The notes under the pieces: generated by a model | The model's input: only the letters and a program-made list of their open reading frames with translations | Databases searched by the model: none | What the model was told of the DNA's origin: nothing | Shown here: positions 30,644 to 38,846 of the stretch, in pieces | Layout: each line of letters starts with the position of its first letter | Numbering within the stretch: position 1 is the stretch's first letter | Translations under genes and position numbers: made by a program | DNA from: DATDMG01 sp036518955 | GTDB taxonomy: Bacteria > Actinomycetota > Actinomycetes > Actinomycetales > Kineosporiaceae | DNA length: 38,846 nt | Assembly (NCBI GenBank): GCA_036518955.1 | Contig: DATDMG010000509.1 | Span: forward strand, 1-38,846 | Reading direction: 5' to 3'

Positions 30644-31772
30644 GTTCACGGGAGCGGGGGGTGATCAGCTCGTGCGCCACCTTGTACGCCAGTTCGCAGC
30701 GCTGCAGGACGTCGGCCCAGCCGGTCTCGGGGGCGCTCGCCCGGTTGCGGCGGGCCATCGCGGCCCGTACCTGGGGGGTGGAGGCCAGTCCGGCGAGGGC
30801 GTCCGCCATGCCGCTGTCGCTGGACGTGAGCAGGCCGTGCTCACCGGTGCGGATGAAGTCCGCGATGCCGGTCTGCCGTCGGGCGATCACAGGGATCCCG
30901 GCGCACCGGGCCTCCAGGGCCGCGATCCCGAACGACTCCAGGATGGCCGGGGCGATGTAGATGTCCGCGCGCCGGTAGAGCTCGCGGATCTGGTCCCGCT
31001 CCAGCCGTCCGGCCAGGACGACCTGGTTCTGCACCCCCTGCCGGGCGATGTCGCGGCCGAGCTTGCGGCGCAGCGGCCCGTCACCGACGATGATGACCTT
31101 GAGCCGGACGCCGTGCGGCAGCCGCGCCCGGGCCTTGCGGACCACGGTGAGCAGGGCGCGTGGGCGCTTCCGGGCGGCGAGTCGCATCACGCTCACCACG
31201 ACGACCTCGGAGGGGTCCCGTTCGACCGGTTCCACCGCCCAGGCCGTCGGCTCGACGCCGTTCGGCAGGATGGTCACCTCGGACCGACGGCGGAGGACCA
31301 GTTGCAGCGGGTCCGCCGCGAGCCGGCTGACCGCGCTCCAGTGCACCCGCCAGGCGGACCAGTGGATCAGCTTGTCGGCGATCCAGTACAGTGGGGTGGC
31401 CCACCACCACAGCGAGTGCAGGGTGGCCAGCACCGGGACCCCGGCCCGCGCCGCGGCGCGGACGGCGAGGATCGCCAGCGGCGACAGCACCGAGAGGTGG
31501 ACGTGCACCACATCCGGCCGTTCCCGCCGGTAGTGTTCATAGATCATCGTGTTGGTGCGCCGGATCCGCCCCCACGGCGTCCGGACCCGGTGGACCCGCG
31601 GGCCGCTCGGTCGGTCCTCACCGCCCGGCGGGTCGGGCTCCTCGGCCGGGGCGCACGTCATCACCGCGACCTCGTGGCCGGCGAGGAGTTGGCGTACCGC
31701 GAGGTCGTGGACCTGGACCTCGATGCCACCCTGTTTCGGTAGGTAGGCGTCCGTCACGTGCAGGATCCTCAT
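30627..31772 (-). CDS. GT4-family glycosyltransferase
   Basis: The 381-residue protein has the GT-B fold of retaining GT4 enzymes, which move a sugar from a nucleotide donor to a lipid or glycan on the inner membrane face. The N-terminal domain starts MRILHVTDAYLPKQGGIEV and includes RPDVVHVHLSVLSPLAILAV. The donor domain has VILPNGVEP-like TILPNGVEPTAW, VVSVMRLAARKRPRALL, VIIVGDGPLRRKL and the EX7E motif APAILESFGIAALEARCAG. The acceptor cannot be told. ATG 31772 is weakly supported by AAGG; upstream codons look non-coding. No other polysaccharide genes are near. Confidence 0.9.
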   Translation of the reverse strand: MRILHVTDAYLPKQGGIEVQVHDLAVRQLLAGHEVAVMTCAPAEEPDPPGGEDRPSGPRVHRVRTPWGRIRRTNTMIYEHYRRERPDVVHVHLSVLSPLAILAVRAAARAGVPVLATLHSLWWWATPLYWIADKLIHWSAWRVHWSAVSRLAADPLQLVLRRRSEVTILPNGVEPTAWAVEPVERDPSEVVVVSVMRLAARKRPRALLTVVRKARARLPHGVRLKVIIVGDGPLRRKLGRDIARQGVQNQVVLAGRLERDQIRELYRRADIYIAPAILESFGIAALEARCAGIPVIARRQTGIADFIRTGEHGLLTSSDSGMADALAGLASTPQVRAAMARRNRASAPETGWADVLQRCELAYKVAHELITPRSRERAPQQ

Positions 31773-31915
31773 CCGGCCTTGACCGTCCCGTTCGTCATCT
31801 CTGTCCCCCGTGAGCGGTGCGCCGCAGGGTCTGCCGCACGCGTGCCTTCCGACATGCTCACATCCCCCGGGCGTCCGCGATGCCCTAACCCGGCGCACGC
31901 CTCGTCACGCCCGCC

Positions 31916-32692
31916 TCACGTCGGCTGTACCAGCCAGCGTCCCAGCAGGACGCCGCCTGACTCGATCAGGTGTGCCGGCCGGAGCTTGAGCGCCGCGGGA
32001 TCGCCGACGGCGATCCGTGGTCCACGCCGGCCCACCAGGATCGGAGAGATCGTCAGGCAGAGCTCGTCGACCCGGCCGGCCGCCTCGAACCGCCCGAGCA
32101 GCGTGGGGCCGCCCTCCAGCAGGATCCGAGGCATGCCGCGGGCGGCAAGTTGGGCTGCCGCGATCACCGGGTCGACGGCGTCCTCGCCGGCGACGACGAC
32201 GCGCTTCGCGCCGACCTGGGCCCGCAGCCCGTCCACGTCGGCTGCCGAGCAGGTGACCAGGTAGCTGTCGGCTCCGGCCGCGAACAGTTCCTGCGCGGCC
32301 GGGAGCTTGCCCGACCGGGTCACGATGGCCAGGGCCGGTGCGGGTGCCTGCCCCCTCGCGGCGCGCCGCTCCGCGAACCCCGGTTGCGGCGCGGGTCGGT
32401 GGTAGCCCTCGTCCCGGACCGTGCCCGCCCCCACGACGACGACGTCGGCAAGCCCCCGCAGCGCACCGAACACCGCCCTGTCGGCGGCGCCGCCGATCGT
32501 GCCCGACAGCCCGTTGGCGCCGGTGGCCGATCCGTCGAGGGTGGTGACCATGTTGGCTCGGACCCAGCCGTGACGCGGTACCGGGTCGGGGTAGGCGTAC
32601 AGGTCGGCGAGGGCTTGGACGGCGTCCGCCCGGTCGTCGTCCAGATCACCGACGACCGCTGGCCCCGGCAGGAGCAGGCGTAGGGCGCCCAC
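31916..32692 (-). CDS. RibD C-terminal-like pyrimidine reductase family protein
   Basis: The 258-residue protein has the dihydrofolate-reductase-like fold of the RibD reductase domain: RANMVTTLDGSATG, GLADVVVVGAGTVRDEGY, LAIVTRSGKLP, GMPRILLEGGPTLLGRFEAA and DELCLTISPILVGRRGP. It lacks the deaminase domain. It may reduce a riboflavin intermediate with NADPH or another substrate; no other riboflavin genes are present. The GTG start overlaps the sufE stop by one base (TAGTG), so it is the third gene of a sulfurtransferase-sufE-ribD operon. Confidence 0.87.
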   Translation of the reverse strand: MGALRLLLPGPAVVGDLDDDRADAVQALADLYAYPDPVPRHGWVRANMVTTLDGSATGANGLSGTIGGAADRAVFGALRGLADVVVVGAGTVRDEGYHRPAPQPGFAERRAARGQAPAPALAIVTRSGKLPAAQELFAAGADSYLVTCSAADVDGLRAQVGAKRVVVAGEDAVDPVIAAAQLAARGMPRILLEGGPTLLGRFEAAGRVDELCLTISPILVGRRGPRIAVGDPAALKLRPAHLIESGGVLLGRWLVQPT

Positions 32693-33165
32693 TAGCGGGC
32701 CCCCGGCACGCCGGCCTTCTCCCGGACCTGCCGTTTGATCCGGAAGAGCATCCCGGCCATCCCGGACAGGCGCAGCGGGCTGACGGCGGACGCCAGCCCC
32801 AGCCGCTGCGGCACGTCCTCGGGGACGGCGAGCACGTCGGCCGCCGGCAGGCCGTCCAGCCCGGCGTGCAGGATACCCGCGAAGCCCCGCGTGGTGGGGG
32901 CCTCGGCCGGCGCGTCGAAGTGCAGCCTGATCGGGCTCGCGGGCGTCGCCGGCGGGTCCACCTCGACGATCAGGTAGAGCGGGGACCGGCACTCGGCGAC
33001 CGGTTCCAAGCGGTCGTGCTGGGTCGCGAGCCGTTCCGGCAGCGGCGGCAGCTCGCGGCTGAACTCCAGGAGCAGCTCCAGCCGCTGCCGCTCCGGCATC
33101 GCCCGGAAGTCGTCGACGATCCCGGCGAGGGCCTCCGGAAGATCGTCGGACGCCGTCCCGGTCAC
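32692..33165 (-). CDS. SufE-family sulfur acceptor protein
   Basis: The 157-residue protein matches SufE, which accepts persulfide sulfur and passes it to other proteins. The conserved cysteine is Cys59 in PVAECRSPLYLIVEV, and the C-terminal helix bundle includes GLASAVSPLRLSGMAGML. GTG 33165 overlaps the stop of the upstream sulfurtransferase gene (GTGA). No cysteine desulfurase is in the operon, so the adjacent rhodanese may be its sulfur donor (inference). Confidence 0.92.
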   Translation of the reverse strand: MTGTASDDLPEALAGIVDDFRAMPERQRLELLLEFSRELPPLPERLATQHDRLEPVAECRSPLYLIVEVDPPATPASPIRLHFDAPAEAPTTRGFAGILHAGLDGLPAADVLAVPEDVPQRLGLASAVSPLRLSGMAGMLFRIKRQVREKAGVPGAR

Positions 33166-34067
33166 CGGCGCTCGACCTTGCCCGGCTCGGCGCCGGTCAC
33201 GATCGGCACCCGGACGGCGTTGCCCCACTCGGTCCACGAGCCGTCGTAGTTCCGCACCTGCGAGAAGCCGAGCAGGTGGGTGAGCACGAACCAGGTGTGG
33301 CTGGAGCGTTCCCCGATCCGGCAGTAGGCGATCACGTCGGCTCGCGGCGAGAGCCCCTGCTCATGCTGGTAGATGCCCTCCAGTTCGGCCCGGGTCCGGA
33401 ACCTGCCGTCGGCGGCGGCGGCCCGCGCCCACGGCACGCTCACCGCGCCGGGGATGTGGCCGCCCCGCAGCGCGCCCTCCTGCGGGTAGTCCGGCATGTG
33501 GGTGCGCTCCCCGGTGTACTCCTGCGGTGACCGGACGTCGACCAGCGGCCGCCCGTCGGGATCTGCGAGGTGGGCGAGCACGTCGTCCTTGAAGGCCCGG
33601 ATCACCGAGTCGTCGCGCTCGACGACGGGGTACTCGCGGGGACGCCGCTCGGGGACCTCGGTGGTGGTGGGGCGGCCCTCGGCGAGCCAGGCGGCGCGAC
33701 CACCGTCGAGCAGGCGCACGTCCGGGTGCCCGAACAGTGTGAACACCCAGAGCGCGTAGGCGGCCCACCAGTTGCTCTTGTCGCCGTAGATGACGACCGT
33801 GTCGTCGCGCGAGATGCCCTTGTCCGACATCAGCGCGGCGAATCCGGCGCCGTCGACGTAGTCGCGGGTCACCGGGTCGTTCAGCTCCGTGAACCAGTCG
33901 ATCTTTACTGCACCGGGGACGTGGCCGGTCTCGTAGAGGAGCACGTCCTCATCGCTCTCGAGGACGACCAGGCCGTCGCTGCCGAGACGGTCGGCGAGCC
34001 ATGGTGTGGTCACCAGCCGCTCGGGGTGTGCGTACTGGGCGAGCTTGGGGTCCGGGTCACGGTCCAT
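33162..34067 (-). CDS. sseA: Sulfurtransferase with two rhodanese domains
   Basis: The 301-residue enzyme transfers sulfur through a cysteine persulfide. The first rhodanese domain (about 15-135) is inactive (GDKSNWWAAYA where the cysteine loop would be). The second (about 155-300) has VDVRSPQEYTGE and the active loop YCRIGERSSHTWF with Cys249. CRxGxR favours the thiosulfate type over mercaptopyruvate (CGxGxT). ATG 34067 follows AGGA at an 8-nt spacing, and a CAGGAT box close by could give a leaderless start. It is the first gene of the operon with sufE and the RibD-like gene. Confidence 0.93.
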   Translation of the reverse strand: MDRDPDPKLAQYAHPERLVTTPWLADRLGSDGLVVLESDEDVLLYETGHVPGAVKIDWFTELNDPVTRDYVDGAGFAALMSDKGISRDDTVVIYGDKSNWWAAYALWVFTLFGHPDVRLLDGGRAAWLAEGRPTTTEVPERRPREYPVVERDDSVIRAFKDDVLAHLADPDGRPLVDVRSPQEYTGERTHMPDYPQEGALRGGHIPGAVSVPWARAAAADGRFRTRAELEGIYQHEQGLSPRADVIAYCRIGERSSHTWFVLTHLLGFSQVRNYDGSWTEWGNAVRVPIVTGAEPGKVERR

Positions 34068-34138
34068 GGGGACGATCCTGCCACGGGCGCCCACCGTCGC
34101 ACCGTGGCCGACGTCGTCGCGGTCTTCCGCCGGAAGCG

Positions 34139-35062
34139 TCAGGCTCCGGGCCCTCGACGGCGCTGGACCGGGATCCGCCCCGTCGGCCGGCGGGACGTGC
34201 GGGGCGCGGAGGCGGGCGGGGCCGGGACGGCGCGCGGGCCCGGGACGGGCAGCGAGCGCCGTCCGGTGGACGCCGTCCCCGGCTGGTCACCGCGACCGTG
34301 CCGCAGCCGGCGGACCAGGGTGAGGTCGTGCAGGACCTGCGCGAAGCCGAGCAGCTCGTCGACCGCGTCGTACAGCGGCACGGTGATCACCTCGGCCCAG
34401 ATCACCCCACCGTCGCTGCACACCCGCCAGCCTTCGGCGCGGTGCTCGCCGGTGCGGTACGCGTGGGTGAGCGCCCGGTGGTGATCGCCGGCGAGCCGGC
34501 CGGGAGCGGGGTGCAGCAGGGTGGTGTCCGCGCCGATCACGTACTCGGGGCGATGGCCGATGAGCCGCTGCGGGGTGGGTCCCCACGAGTCGACCCGGCC
34601 GACGGCGTCCAGGGTGAACGCCGCGCACCGGTGGTCCGGTCCGGGAACGTCGTCGCCGGCGCCGACAGGCAGCGGCGTCGGCACCTGCTCGTCGTCACGC
34701 AGCACGACGAGCAGGCATTCCCGTGACCGGAAGGTGACGGGGAGGCTCTGCACCCTCAGCCGCCGGCGGACGCCGAGGCCGTCCGCCCCGGGGAGCGACC
34801 CCTCTTCCGGCCAGGTCCGCGCCGTGACGTCGTCCCGATGGCCGGTCGCGGTGGCGAGATCGTCCAGCCGGTGGCCGAGCCGGGAGCCTGCCAGCCCGGC
34901 CAGCCGGTGCCACCCGGCCGGGTTTCCGGCGGCCACGCATCCGGTGACCCGGTCGAGGACGAGCAGGGCCGTCGGCTCCGGCGCCGGTGCCGACGGGACG
35001 CCAGGGGCCGGGCCGGTCGTGGCCGGGACCTGCACCTGGCCCGCCGCGTCGCTGTCGCTCAT
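34139..35062 (-). CDS. PAS-domain sensory protein without visible output domain
   Basis: The 307-residue protein has two PAS-like domains. The first, about 30-125, starts ALLVLDRVTGCVAAGNPAGW; the second, about 145-255, contains CAAFTLDAVGRVDSWGPTPQ, LIGHRPEYVIG and the typical PAC end EVITVPLYDAVDELLGFAQVL. The last 50 residues are Pro/Arg/Ser-rich and probably disordered. No kinase, GGDEF, HTH or phosphatase domain is seen, so it may sense a ligand or redox state and act through a partner. ATG 35062 has GAGGG with about an 8-nt spacer. treZ lies upstream, beyond a small hairpin. Confidence 0.8.
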   Translation of the reverse strand: MSDSDAAGQVQVPATTGPAPGVPSAPAPEPTALLVLDRVTGCVAAGNPAGWHRLAGLAGSRLGHRLDDLATATGHRDDVTARTWPEEGSLPGADGLGVRRRLRVQSLPVTFRSRECLLVVLRDDEQVPTPLPVGAGDDVPGPDHRCAAFTLDAVGRVDSWGPTPQRLIGHRPEYVIGADTTLLHPAPGRLAGDHHRALTHAYRTGEHRAEGWRVCSDGGVIWAEVITVPLYDAVDELLGFAQVLHDLTLVRRLRHGRGDQPGTASTGRRSLPVPGPRAVPAPPASAPRTSRRPTGRIPVQRRRGPGA

Positions 35063-35162
35063 GAAGGTTTCCCTCTGCCGTCGGGACGGCGTGCGCGACC
35101 CACGACCGATGCAGGTTCGAGATCAGCGGCACCACCGCTTGTGGCCGAAAACTACTGGGAGT

Positions 35163-35181
35163 CCCAAGATCGACTCTTGGG
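35163..35181. terminator. Small hairpin CCCAAGA-TCGAC-TCTTGGG
   Basis: Seven-bp perfect arms lie in the 211-nt gap between treZ and the PAS gene (both on the minus strand), 93 nt after the treZ stop. It may end the treZ mRNA or be an operator for the PAS gene. The rest of the gap shows only a duplicated CGACCGTCAC near treZ. Confidence 0.4.
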
Positions 35182-35273
35182 CCCGGCGTCACGTCGGCTG
35201 AACTGCCGACCGGCCGCCCGTTCGATCAGGGTGCGACCAGGCGGGCGACCCCGACCGTCACGGTGCTCGACCG

Positions 35274-37019
35274 TCACCGCCGCTCGACGATCACGGCGCC
35301 GTCCGAGGCCAGGCGCAGTCCGCCGGCGACGCGCTCGGCGTCGGTCCAGGCGAGTCTGGGCCGTGCGCCCGGCGGGCACGGCAGGTCGGCGGGGCCACCG
35401 GTGAGGTTCACCAGGACGTCGAACCGGCCGCGGTGGACGACCAGCCACCCGCGCCCGACCGTGCCCGACCGTGGGCCGGTGGTGACGCGGACCGAGCGCA
35501 GGTCGTCGTCCCGCAGGTCCGGCTCCTGGCGGCGCAGCGCGATCAGGCGCCGGTACCAGTCCAGCATCCGGTCGTGCGGCGGCCGGGAACGCTCTGCCCA
35601 GCGCAGGACCGAAGCCTCGCGGGTCGCGGGAGACTGTGGGTCGGGCACGTCGTCGGCGCGCCAGCCGTGCCGGCCGAACTCCGCCCGGCGGCCCTGGCGG
35701 ACGGCCCGCCCGAGCTCGCCGTCGAAGTCGGTGAAGAACTGCCAGGGGGTACTCGCCGCCCACTCCTCGCCCATGAAGAGCATCGGGGTGAACGGCGAGG
35801 TGAGTACCAGGGCGGCGGCCGCCGCGCAGCGGTCCGGCGAGGCCAGCGCGGCCAGCCGGTCACCGGCGGCCCGGTTTCCGACCTGGTCGTGGGTCTGGGT
35901 GTACGCCACGAACCGGTGGCCGGGGGTGCGCGCCGGGTCCACCGGCCGCCCCCAGGGCCGGCTGCGGAAGCTGGAATACCCCCCGTCGTGCACGAACACC
36001 CGCGTCAGGGCGTGCGTGAGGACGTCGACGGAGCCGAAATCGACGTAGTAGCCGGCCGTCTCGCCGGTGACCAGCGCGTGCACGGCGTGGTGGACGTCGT
36101 CCGCCCACTGCGCCGTCATCCCTCGTCCCGCCGGCGTGGGCTCGACCATCCGTGGGTCGTTCAGGTCGCTCTCCGCGATCAGGGCGAGCGGCCGCCCGAG
36201 CCGCTCGGCGCAGCCGGCCACGGCATCGCTGAGCTCGGCGAGCAGGTGCCGCTCGCTGTCGTCGACCAGGGCGTGGACGGCGTCCAGACGCAGCGCGTCG
36301 ACCCGGAACCCGGTGAACCAGCGCAGCGCGTTGTCCACGATCCAGCGCCGTACCTCGAGCCGGCCGTCGTCGTCCAGGTTGATCGCAGCGCCCCACGGGG
36401 TCTCGTGGTGCTCGGTGAAGTACGGCCCGAAGTCCTGCAGGTAGTTGCCGCTCGGCCCGAGGTGGTTGTAGACGACGTCCAGGCAGACCGCCAGGCCGCG
36501 CAGGTGGCAGGCGTCGACGAACCGCTGCAGCGCGGCCGGGCCGCCGTACCCCTCGTGGACGGCGTACAGGTCCACCCCGTCGTAGCCCCACCCGCGGGAG
36601 CCGTCGAAGGCCGCGACCGGCATCAGCTCGACGACGTCGACCCCGAGCTGGACCAGGTGGTCCAGCTCGCCGGCGGCCGCGTCGAGCGTGCCGGCGGGCG
36701 TGAAGGTGCCCACGTGCAGCTCGTAGAACACCGCCCCGGCGACGTCACGACCGGCCCAGGACGCGCTGCGCCAGCGGTGGCGGCCGGCGTCGAACACCCG
36801 GCTCGGGCCGTGGACGCCGGAGGGCTGCCAGGGGCTGCGCGGATCGGGCCGCGGCTTGCCGGTGTCGATGCTGAACCAGTAGTCGGTGCCGTGACCGGCA
36901 CCGGGTGCCTGTGCCGCCCACCATCCGCCGCCCGTGGGGGTGGCGGGCAGGCGGTCCTCGGACGGCGGTAGGACCAGGTCGACGGATGCCGCGCAGGGCG
37001 CCCAGACACGGAACTCCAC
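35274..37019 (-). CDS. treZ: Malto-oligosyltrehalose trehalohydrolase
   Basis: The 581-residue GH13 enzyme releases trehalose from maltooligosyl-trehalose. An N-terminal E-set domain (VEFRVWAPCAASVDLVLPP) precedes the barrel. FYELHVGTFTPAGTLD and AVCLDVVYNHLGPSGNYL are family motifs. The catalytic residues are Asp246 (ALRLDAVHAL) and Glu283 (LIAESDLNDPR), with Asp378 in QTHDQVGNR. GTG 37019 was chosen because homologues start at this point and a CAGGCT box stands 7 nt before it (leaderless); GTG 37043 is possible. Its usual partners treY and treX are not in the window. nadC ends 42 nt upstream, so read-through is likely. Confidence 0.96.
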   Translation of the reverse strand: MEFRVWAPCAASVDLVLPPSEDRLPATPTGGGWWAAQAPGAGHGTDYWFSIDTGKPRPDPRSPWQPSGVHGPSRVFDAGRHRWRSASWAGRDVAGAVFYELHVGTFTPAGTLDAAAGELDHLVQLGVDVVELMPVAAFDGSRGWGYDGVDLYAVHEGYGGPAALQRFVDACHLRGLAVCLDVVYNHLGPSGNYLQDFGPYFTEHHETPWGAAINLDDDGRLEVRRWIVDNALRWFTGFRVDALRLDAVHALVDDSERHLLAELSDAVAGCAERLGRPLALIAESDLNDPRMVEPTPAGRGMTAQWADDVHHAVHALVTGETAGYYVDFGSVDVLTHALTRVFVHDGGYSSFRSRPWGRPVDPARTPGHRFVAYTQTHDQVGNRAAGDRLAALASPDRCAAAAALVLTSPFTPMLFMGEEWAASTPWQFFTDFDGELGRAVRQGRRAEFGRHGWRADDVPDPQSPATREASVLRWAERSRPPHDRMLDWYRRLIALRRQEPDLRDDDLRSVRVTTGPRSGTVGRGWLVVHRGRFDVLVNLTGGPADLPCPPGARPRLAWTDAERVAGGLRLASDGAVIVERR

Positions 37020-37061
37020 GTCACCCAGCCTGCCGTGTCGCACAGGATCGGGCGAGCCGGG

Positions 37062-37943
37062 TCAGGAGCCGGGTCGGGACAGGTCCAGGCCGATGTCGAG
37101 CGCCGGCGCGGAATGCGTCAGCCCGCCGACGGCCAGGTAGTCGACGCCGGTCTCCGCCACCGCCCGGGCCCGCTCCAGGGTGAGCCCACCGCTCGCCTCG
37201 GTGCGGGTCCCGTGCGGTGCGCACAGCTCGACCGAGGCGCGCAGCGCCGGTAGCTCCATGTTGTCCAGCAGCACCAGGACGGCGCCCTCGGCCACCGCCT
37301 CGCGCACCTGGTCCGGGGTGTCGCACTCGACCTCGCAGAACACGTCCGGGTAGTGCGCCCGCACCGCTCGGATGGCCGCCGCCACCCCGCCCGCCGCGAC
37401 CACGTGGTTGTCCTTGATCAGCGCCTGGTCGTGCAGGCCCATCCGGTGGTTGTGACCGCCCCCGCACCGGACGGCGTACTTCTCCGCCGCGCGCAGGCCC
37501 GGGACCGTCTTGCGGGTGTCCCGGATCAACGCGCCCGTCCCCGCCACGGCGGCCACCCAGCGCGCGGTCAGCGAGGCGACGCCGGAGAGGTGCGTCAGCA
37601 GGTTGAGGGCGCTGCGTTCGGCGGTGAGCAGCTCCCGGGTCGGTCCGGTCACCTCCATCAGGACCTGCCCCGCCACGACCCGGTCGCCGTCCGCGGCGAC
37701 CGTGCGCACCTGGCCGGCGGCGGCGAGCCGCTCGGCGAAGACGGCCGCCGCGACCGGCAGACCGGCGACGACGCCGTCCGCCCGGGCCACCAGGCGGGCC
37801 AGGCCCGCCTGGCCCGGCGGCACGGTCGCGATCGTGGTCACGTCGACGCCACCGGCCAGGTCTTCCTCGAGGGCCGACCGGGCCAGGCGGACCGCTTCGG
37901 CGTCGTCCAGCCCGGGCGTGCCCGGGACCGCATTCGTGATCAC
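37062..37943 (-). CDS. nadC: Nicotinate-nucleotide pyrophosphorylase (carboxylating)
   Basis: The 293-residue enzyme turns quinolinate and PRPP into nicotinate mononucleotide in de novo NAD synthesis. It shows ALEEDLAGGVDVTTIATVP, SALNLLTHLSGVASLTARWV, RDTRKTVPGLRAAEKYAV, GGGHNHRMGL and LIKDNHVVAAGGV, with the PRPP-binding end VDYLAVGGLTHSAPALDI. GTG 37943 overlaps the nadB stop (GTGA) and has GGAGG with a 7-nt spacer. nadB-nadC coupling is the usual arrangement; nadA would lie beyond the window. Confidence 0.98.
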   Translation of the reverse strand: MITNAVPGTPGLDDAEAVRLARSALEEDLAGGVDVTTIATVPPGQAGLARLVARADGVVAGLPVAAAVFAERLAAAGQVRTVAADGDRVVAGQVLMEVTGPTRELLTAERSALNLLTHLSGVASLTARWVAAVAGTGALIRDTRKTVPGLRAAEKYAVRCGGGHNHRMGLHDQALIKDNHVVAAGGVAAAIRAVRAHYPDVFCEVECDTPDQVREAVAEGAVLVLLDNMELPALRASVELCAPHGTRTEASGGLTLERARAVAETGVDYLAVGGLTHSAPALDIGLDLSRPGS

Positions 37944-38846
37944 GTCGTGGCCTCCAGGTCGATGGTGCCGGCGCTCCGCTCGAGGGTCGCCACCAGGTGC
38001 CGTCGCCAGGCCTCGCGCGGCCCGTCGACGTCCGTCCGGCGGTGGCAGCCCCGGCTCTCGGTCCGGCGCCGGGCGGCGGACGTCACCGCGGTCATCAGGG
38101 TGTGCAGGTTCGTCGCCTCCCAGCCGGCCCGGGTCGGGACGGCGGCCGCGGCCGTGCGGGCGGCGTCGTCCAGCCGGCCGGCGAGCCCGGTCAACCGGCA
38201 CGGGTCGCGCAGGACGCCCGCCGCGTCGTCCATCGCCCGGGTCAGCGCGGCGCGCCGGCCCGGGTGGACGCCGGCCGCGCCTGCCGGGGGCGCCGGCACG
38301 CCGGGACGCGCTGCCGGCAGGTCCGCGCGCAGGGCCAGCGCCAGCCGCCGCCCGGCGACCAGGCCCTCGAGCAGGGAGTTGGAGGCCAGCCGGTTCGCCC
38401 CGTGGACGCCGGTGCAGGCTGCCTCGCCGATGGCGAACAGGCCCGGCACCGAGGTCCGGCCGGTGAGGTCGGCGCGGACGCCGCCGCAACTGTAGTGGGC
38501 GGCCGGCCGGACCGGGATCGGGGTGGTGACCGGGTCGACCCCCGCGGCGCGGCAGCCGGCCACGATCGTCGGGAAGCGGCGCTGCAGCCTCTCCGCGCCG
38601 AGGCCGCGTGCGTCCAGGAAGAGGTGCTCGGTCCCGCGTTCCGCCATCACCGTCGCCATCCGGGCCGACACCACGTCCCGAGGGGCCAGGTCGGCGAGCG
38701 GGTGCACCCCCGCCATCACCGGCTCGCCCGCCGCGTCGACGATGACCGCACCCTCGCCACGCACCGCTTCGGAGACCAGCAGTCGGCGGCCTGCCGGTGC
38801 GGCCCGCGGCGCCGCGAACACCGTGGGGTGGAACTGGACGAACTCG
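37940..38846 (-). CDS. nadB: L-aspartate oxidase, C-terminal part
   Basis: About 301 residues of the flavoenzyme that oxidises aspartate to iminoaspartate, the first step of NAD synthesis. The N-terminal FAD-binding half lies outside the window; the frame is open to the window edge. The visible part starts EFVQFHPTVF and has LLVSEAVRGEGAVIVD, AAHYSCGGVRADLTGRTSV and ANRLASNSLLEGLVAGRRLA. The C-terminal helical domain is Ala-rich. The stop overlaps the nadC start by four bases. Confidence 0.96.
   Translation of the reverse strand, partial: EFVQFHPTVFAAPRAAPAGRRLLVSEAVRGEGAVIVDAAGEPVMAGVHPLADLAPRDVVSARMATVMAERGTEHLFLDARGLGAERLQRRFPTIVAGCRAAGVDPVTTPIPVRPAAHYSCGGVRADLTGRTSVPGLFAIGEAACTGVHGANRLASNSLLEGLVAGRRLALALRADLPAARPGVPAPPAGAAGVHPGRRAALTRAMDDAAGVLRDPCRLTGLAGRLDDAARTAAAAVPTRAGWEATNLHTLMTAVTSAARRRTESRGCHRRTDVDGPREAWRRHLVATLERSAGTIDLEATT

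Overview
The window is a stretch of chromosome from a very GC-rich actinobacterium (about 70% G+C or more by eye). Evidence for this is the codon use, the many GTG starts, promoters whose -10 box lies 6-7 nt before the start codon (apparently leaderless genes), the lineage-typical genes (DUF3000, HRDC-type RNase D, actinobacterial coproheme decarboxylase) and a xylFGH plus ROK-regulator cluster like that of Streptomyces. I cannot fix the genus. No rRNA, tRNA, insertion sequence, prophage or CRISPR array was seen. The region looks like core genome. Both end genes are cut by the window: a KimA-like transporter on the left and nadB on the right.

Layout, left to right. 1-5.4 kb: end of an APC/KimA-like permease, an RNA uracil-5-methyltransferase that seems to start at CTG, and aconitase acnA behind an inverted-repeat operator. 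5.4-10.8 kb: a xylose-type ABC transporter (xylF, xylG, xylH) and a ROK-family regulator, with a ROK-like operator before xylF and strong hairpins after acnA, xylF, xylH and the ROK gene. 10.9-15.7 kb: a small unknown protein, dxs for isoprenoid precursors, an unknown protein on the minus strand and a membrane-anchored HExxH protein. 15.8-19.1 kb, minus strand: fadA-fadB for fatty-acid beta-oxidation, translationally coupled. 19.3-22.1 kb, minus strand: RNase D, a LuxR-type regulator with a degenerate receiver domain, and DUF3000.

22.1-26.9 kb: heme synthesis by the coproporphyrin route (hemE, cgoX/hemY, chdC/hemQ), with a DUF4349 lipoprotein on the opposite strand. hemE shares a compact divergent promoter with DUF3000 and has a leader with three successive potential hairpins. 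26.9-31.8 kb: a GNAT protein, msrB, a small membrane protein, a Usp-like protein, an alpha/beta hydrolase preceded by a possible coupled 29-codon ORF, and a GT4 glycosyltransferase. 31.9-34.1 kb, minus strand: a tightly overlapping sulfurtransferase-SufE-RibD-like operon. 34.1-38.8 kb, minus strand: a PAS-domain protein, treZ, nadC and nadB.

Most genes are ordinary housekeeping enzymes. The points of interest are regulatory: the acnA and xylF operators, the hemE leader, the degenerate response regulator, the CTG start, the coupled leader ORF and the G-rich elements. No computation could be run, so all hairpins and promoters come from reading the sequence by eye.
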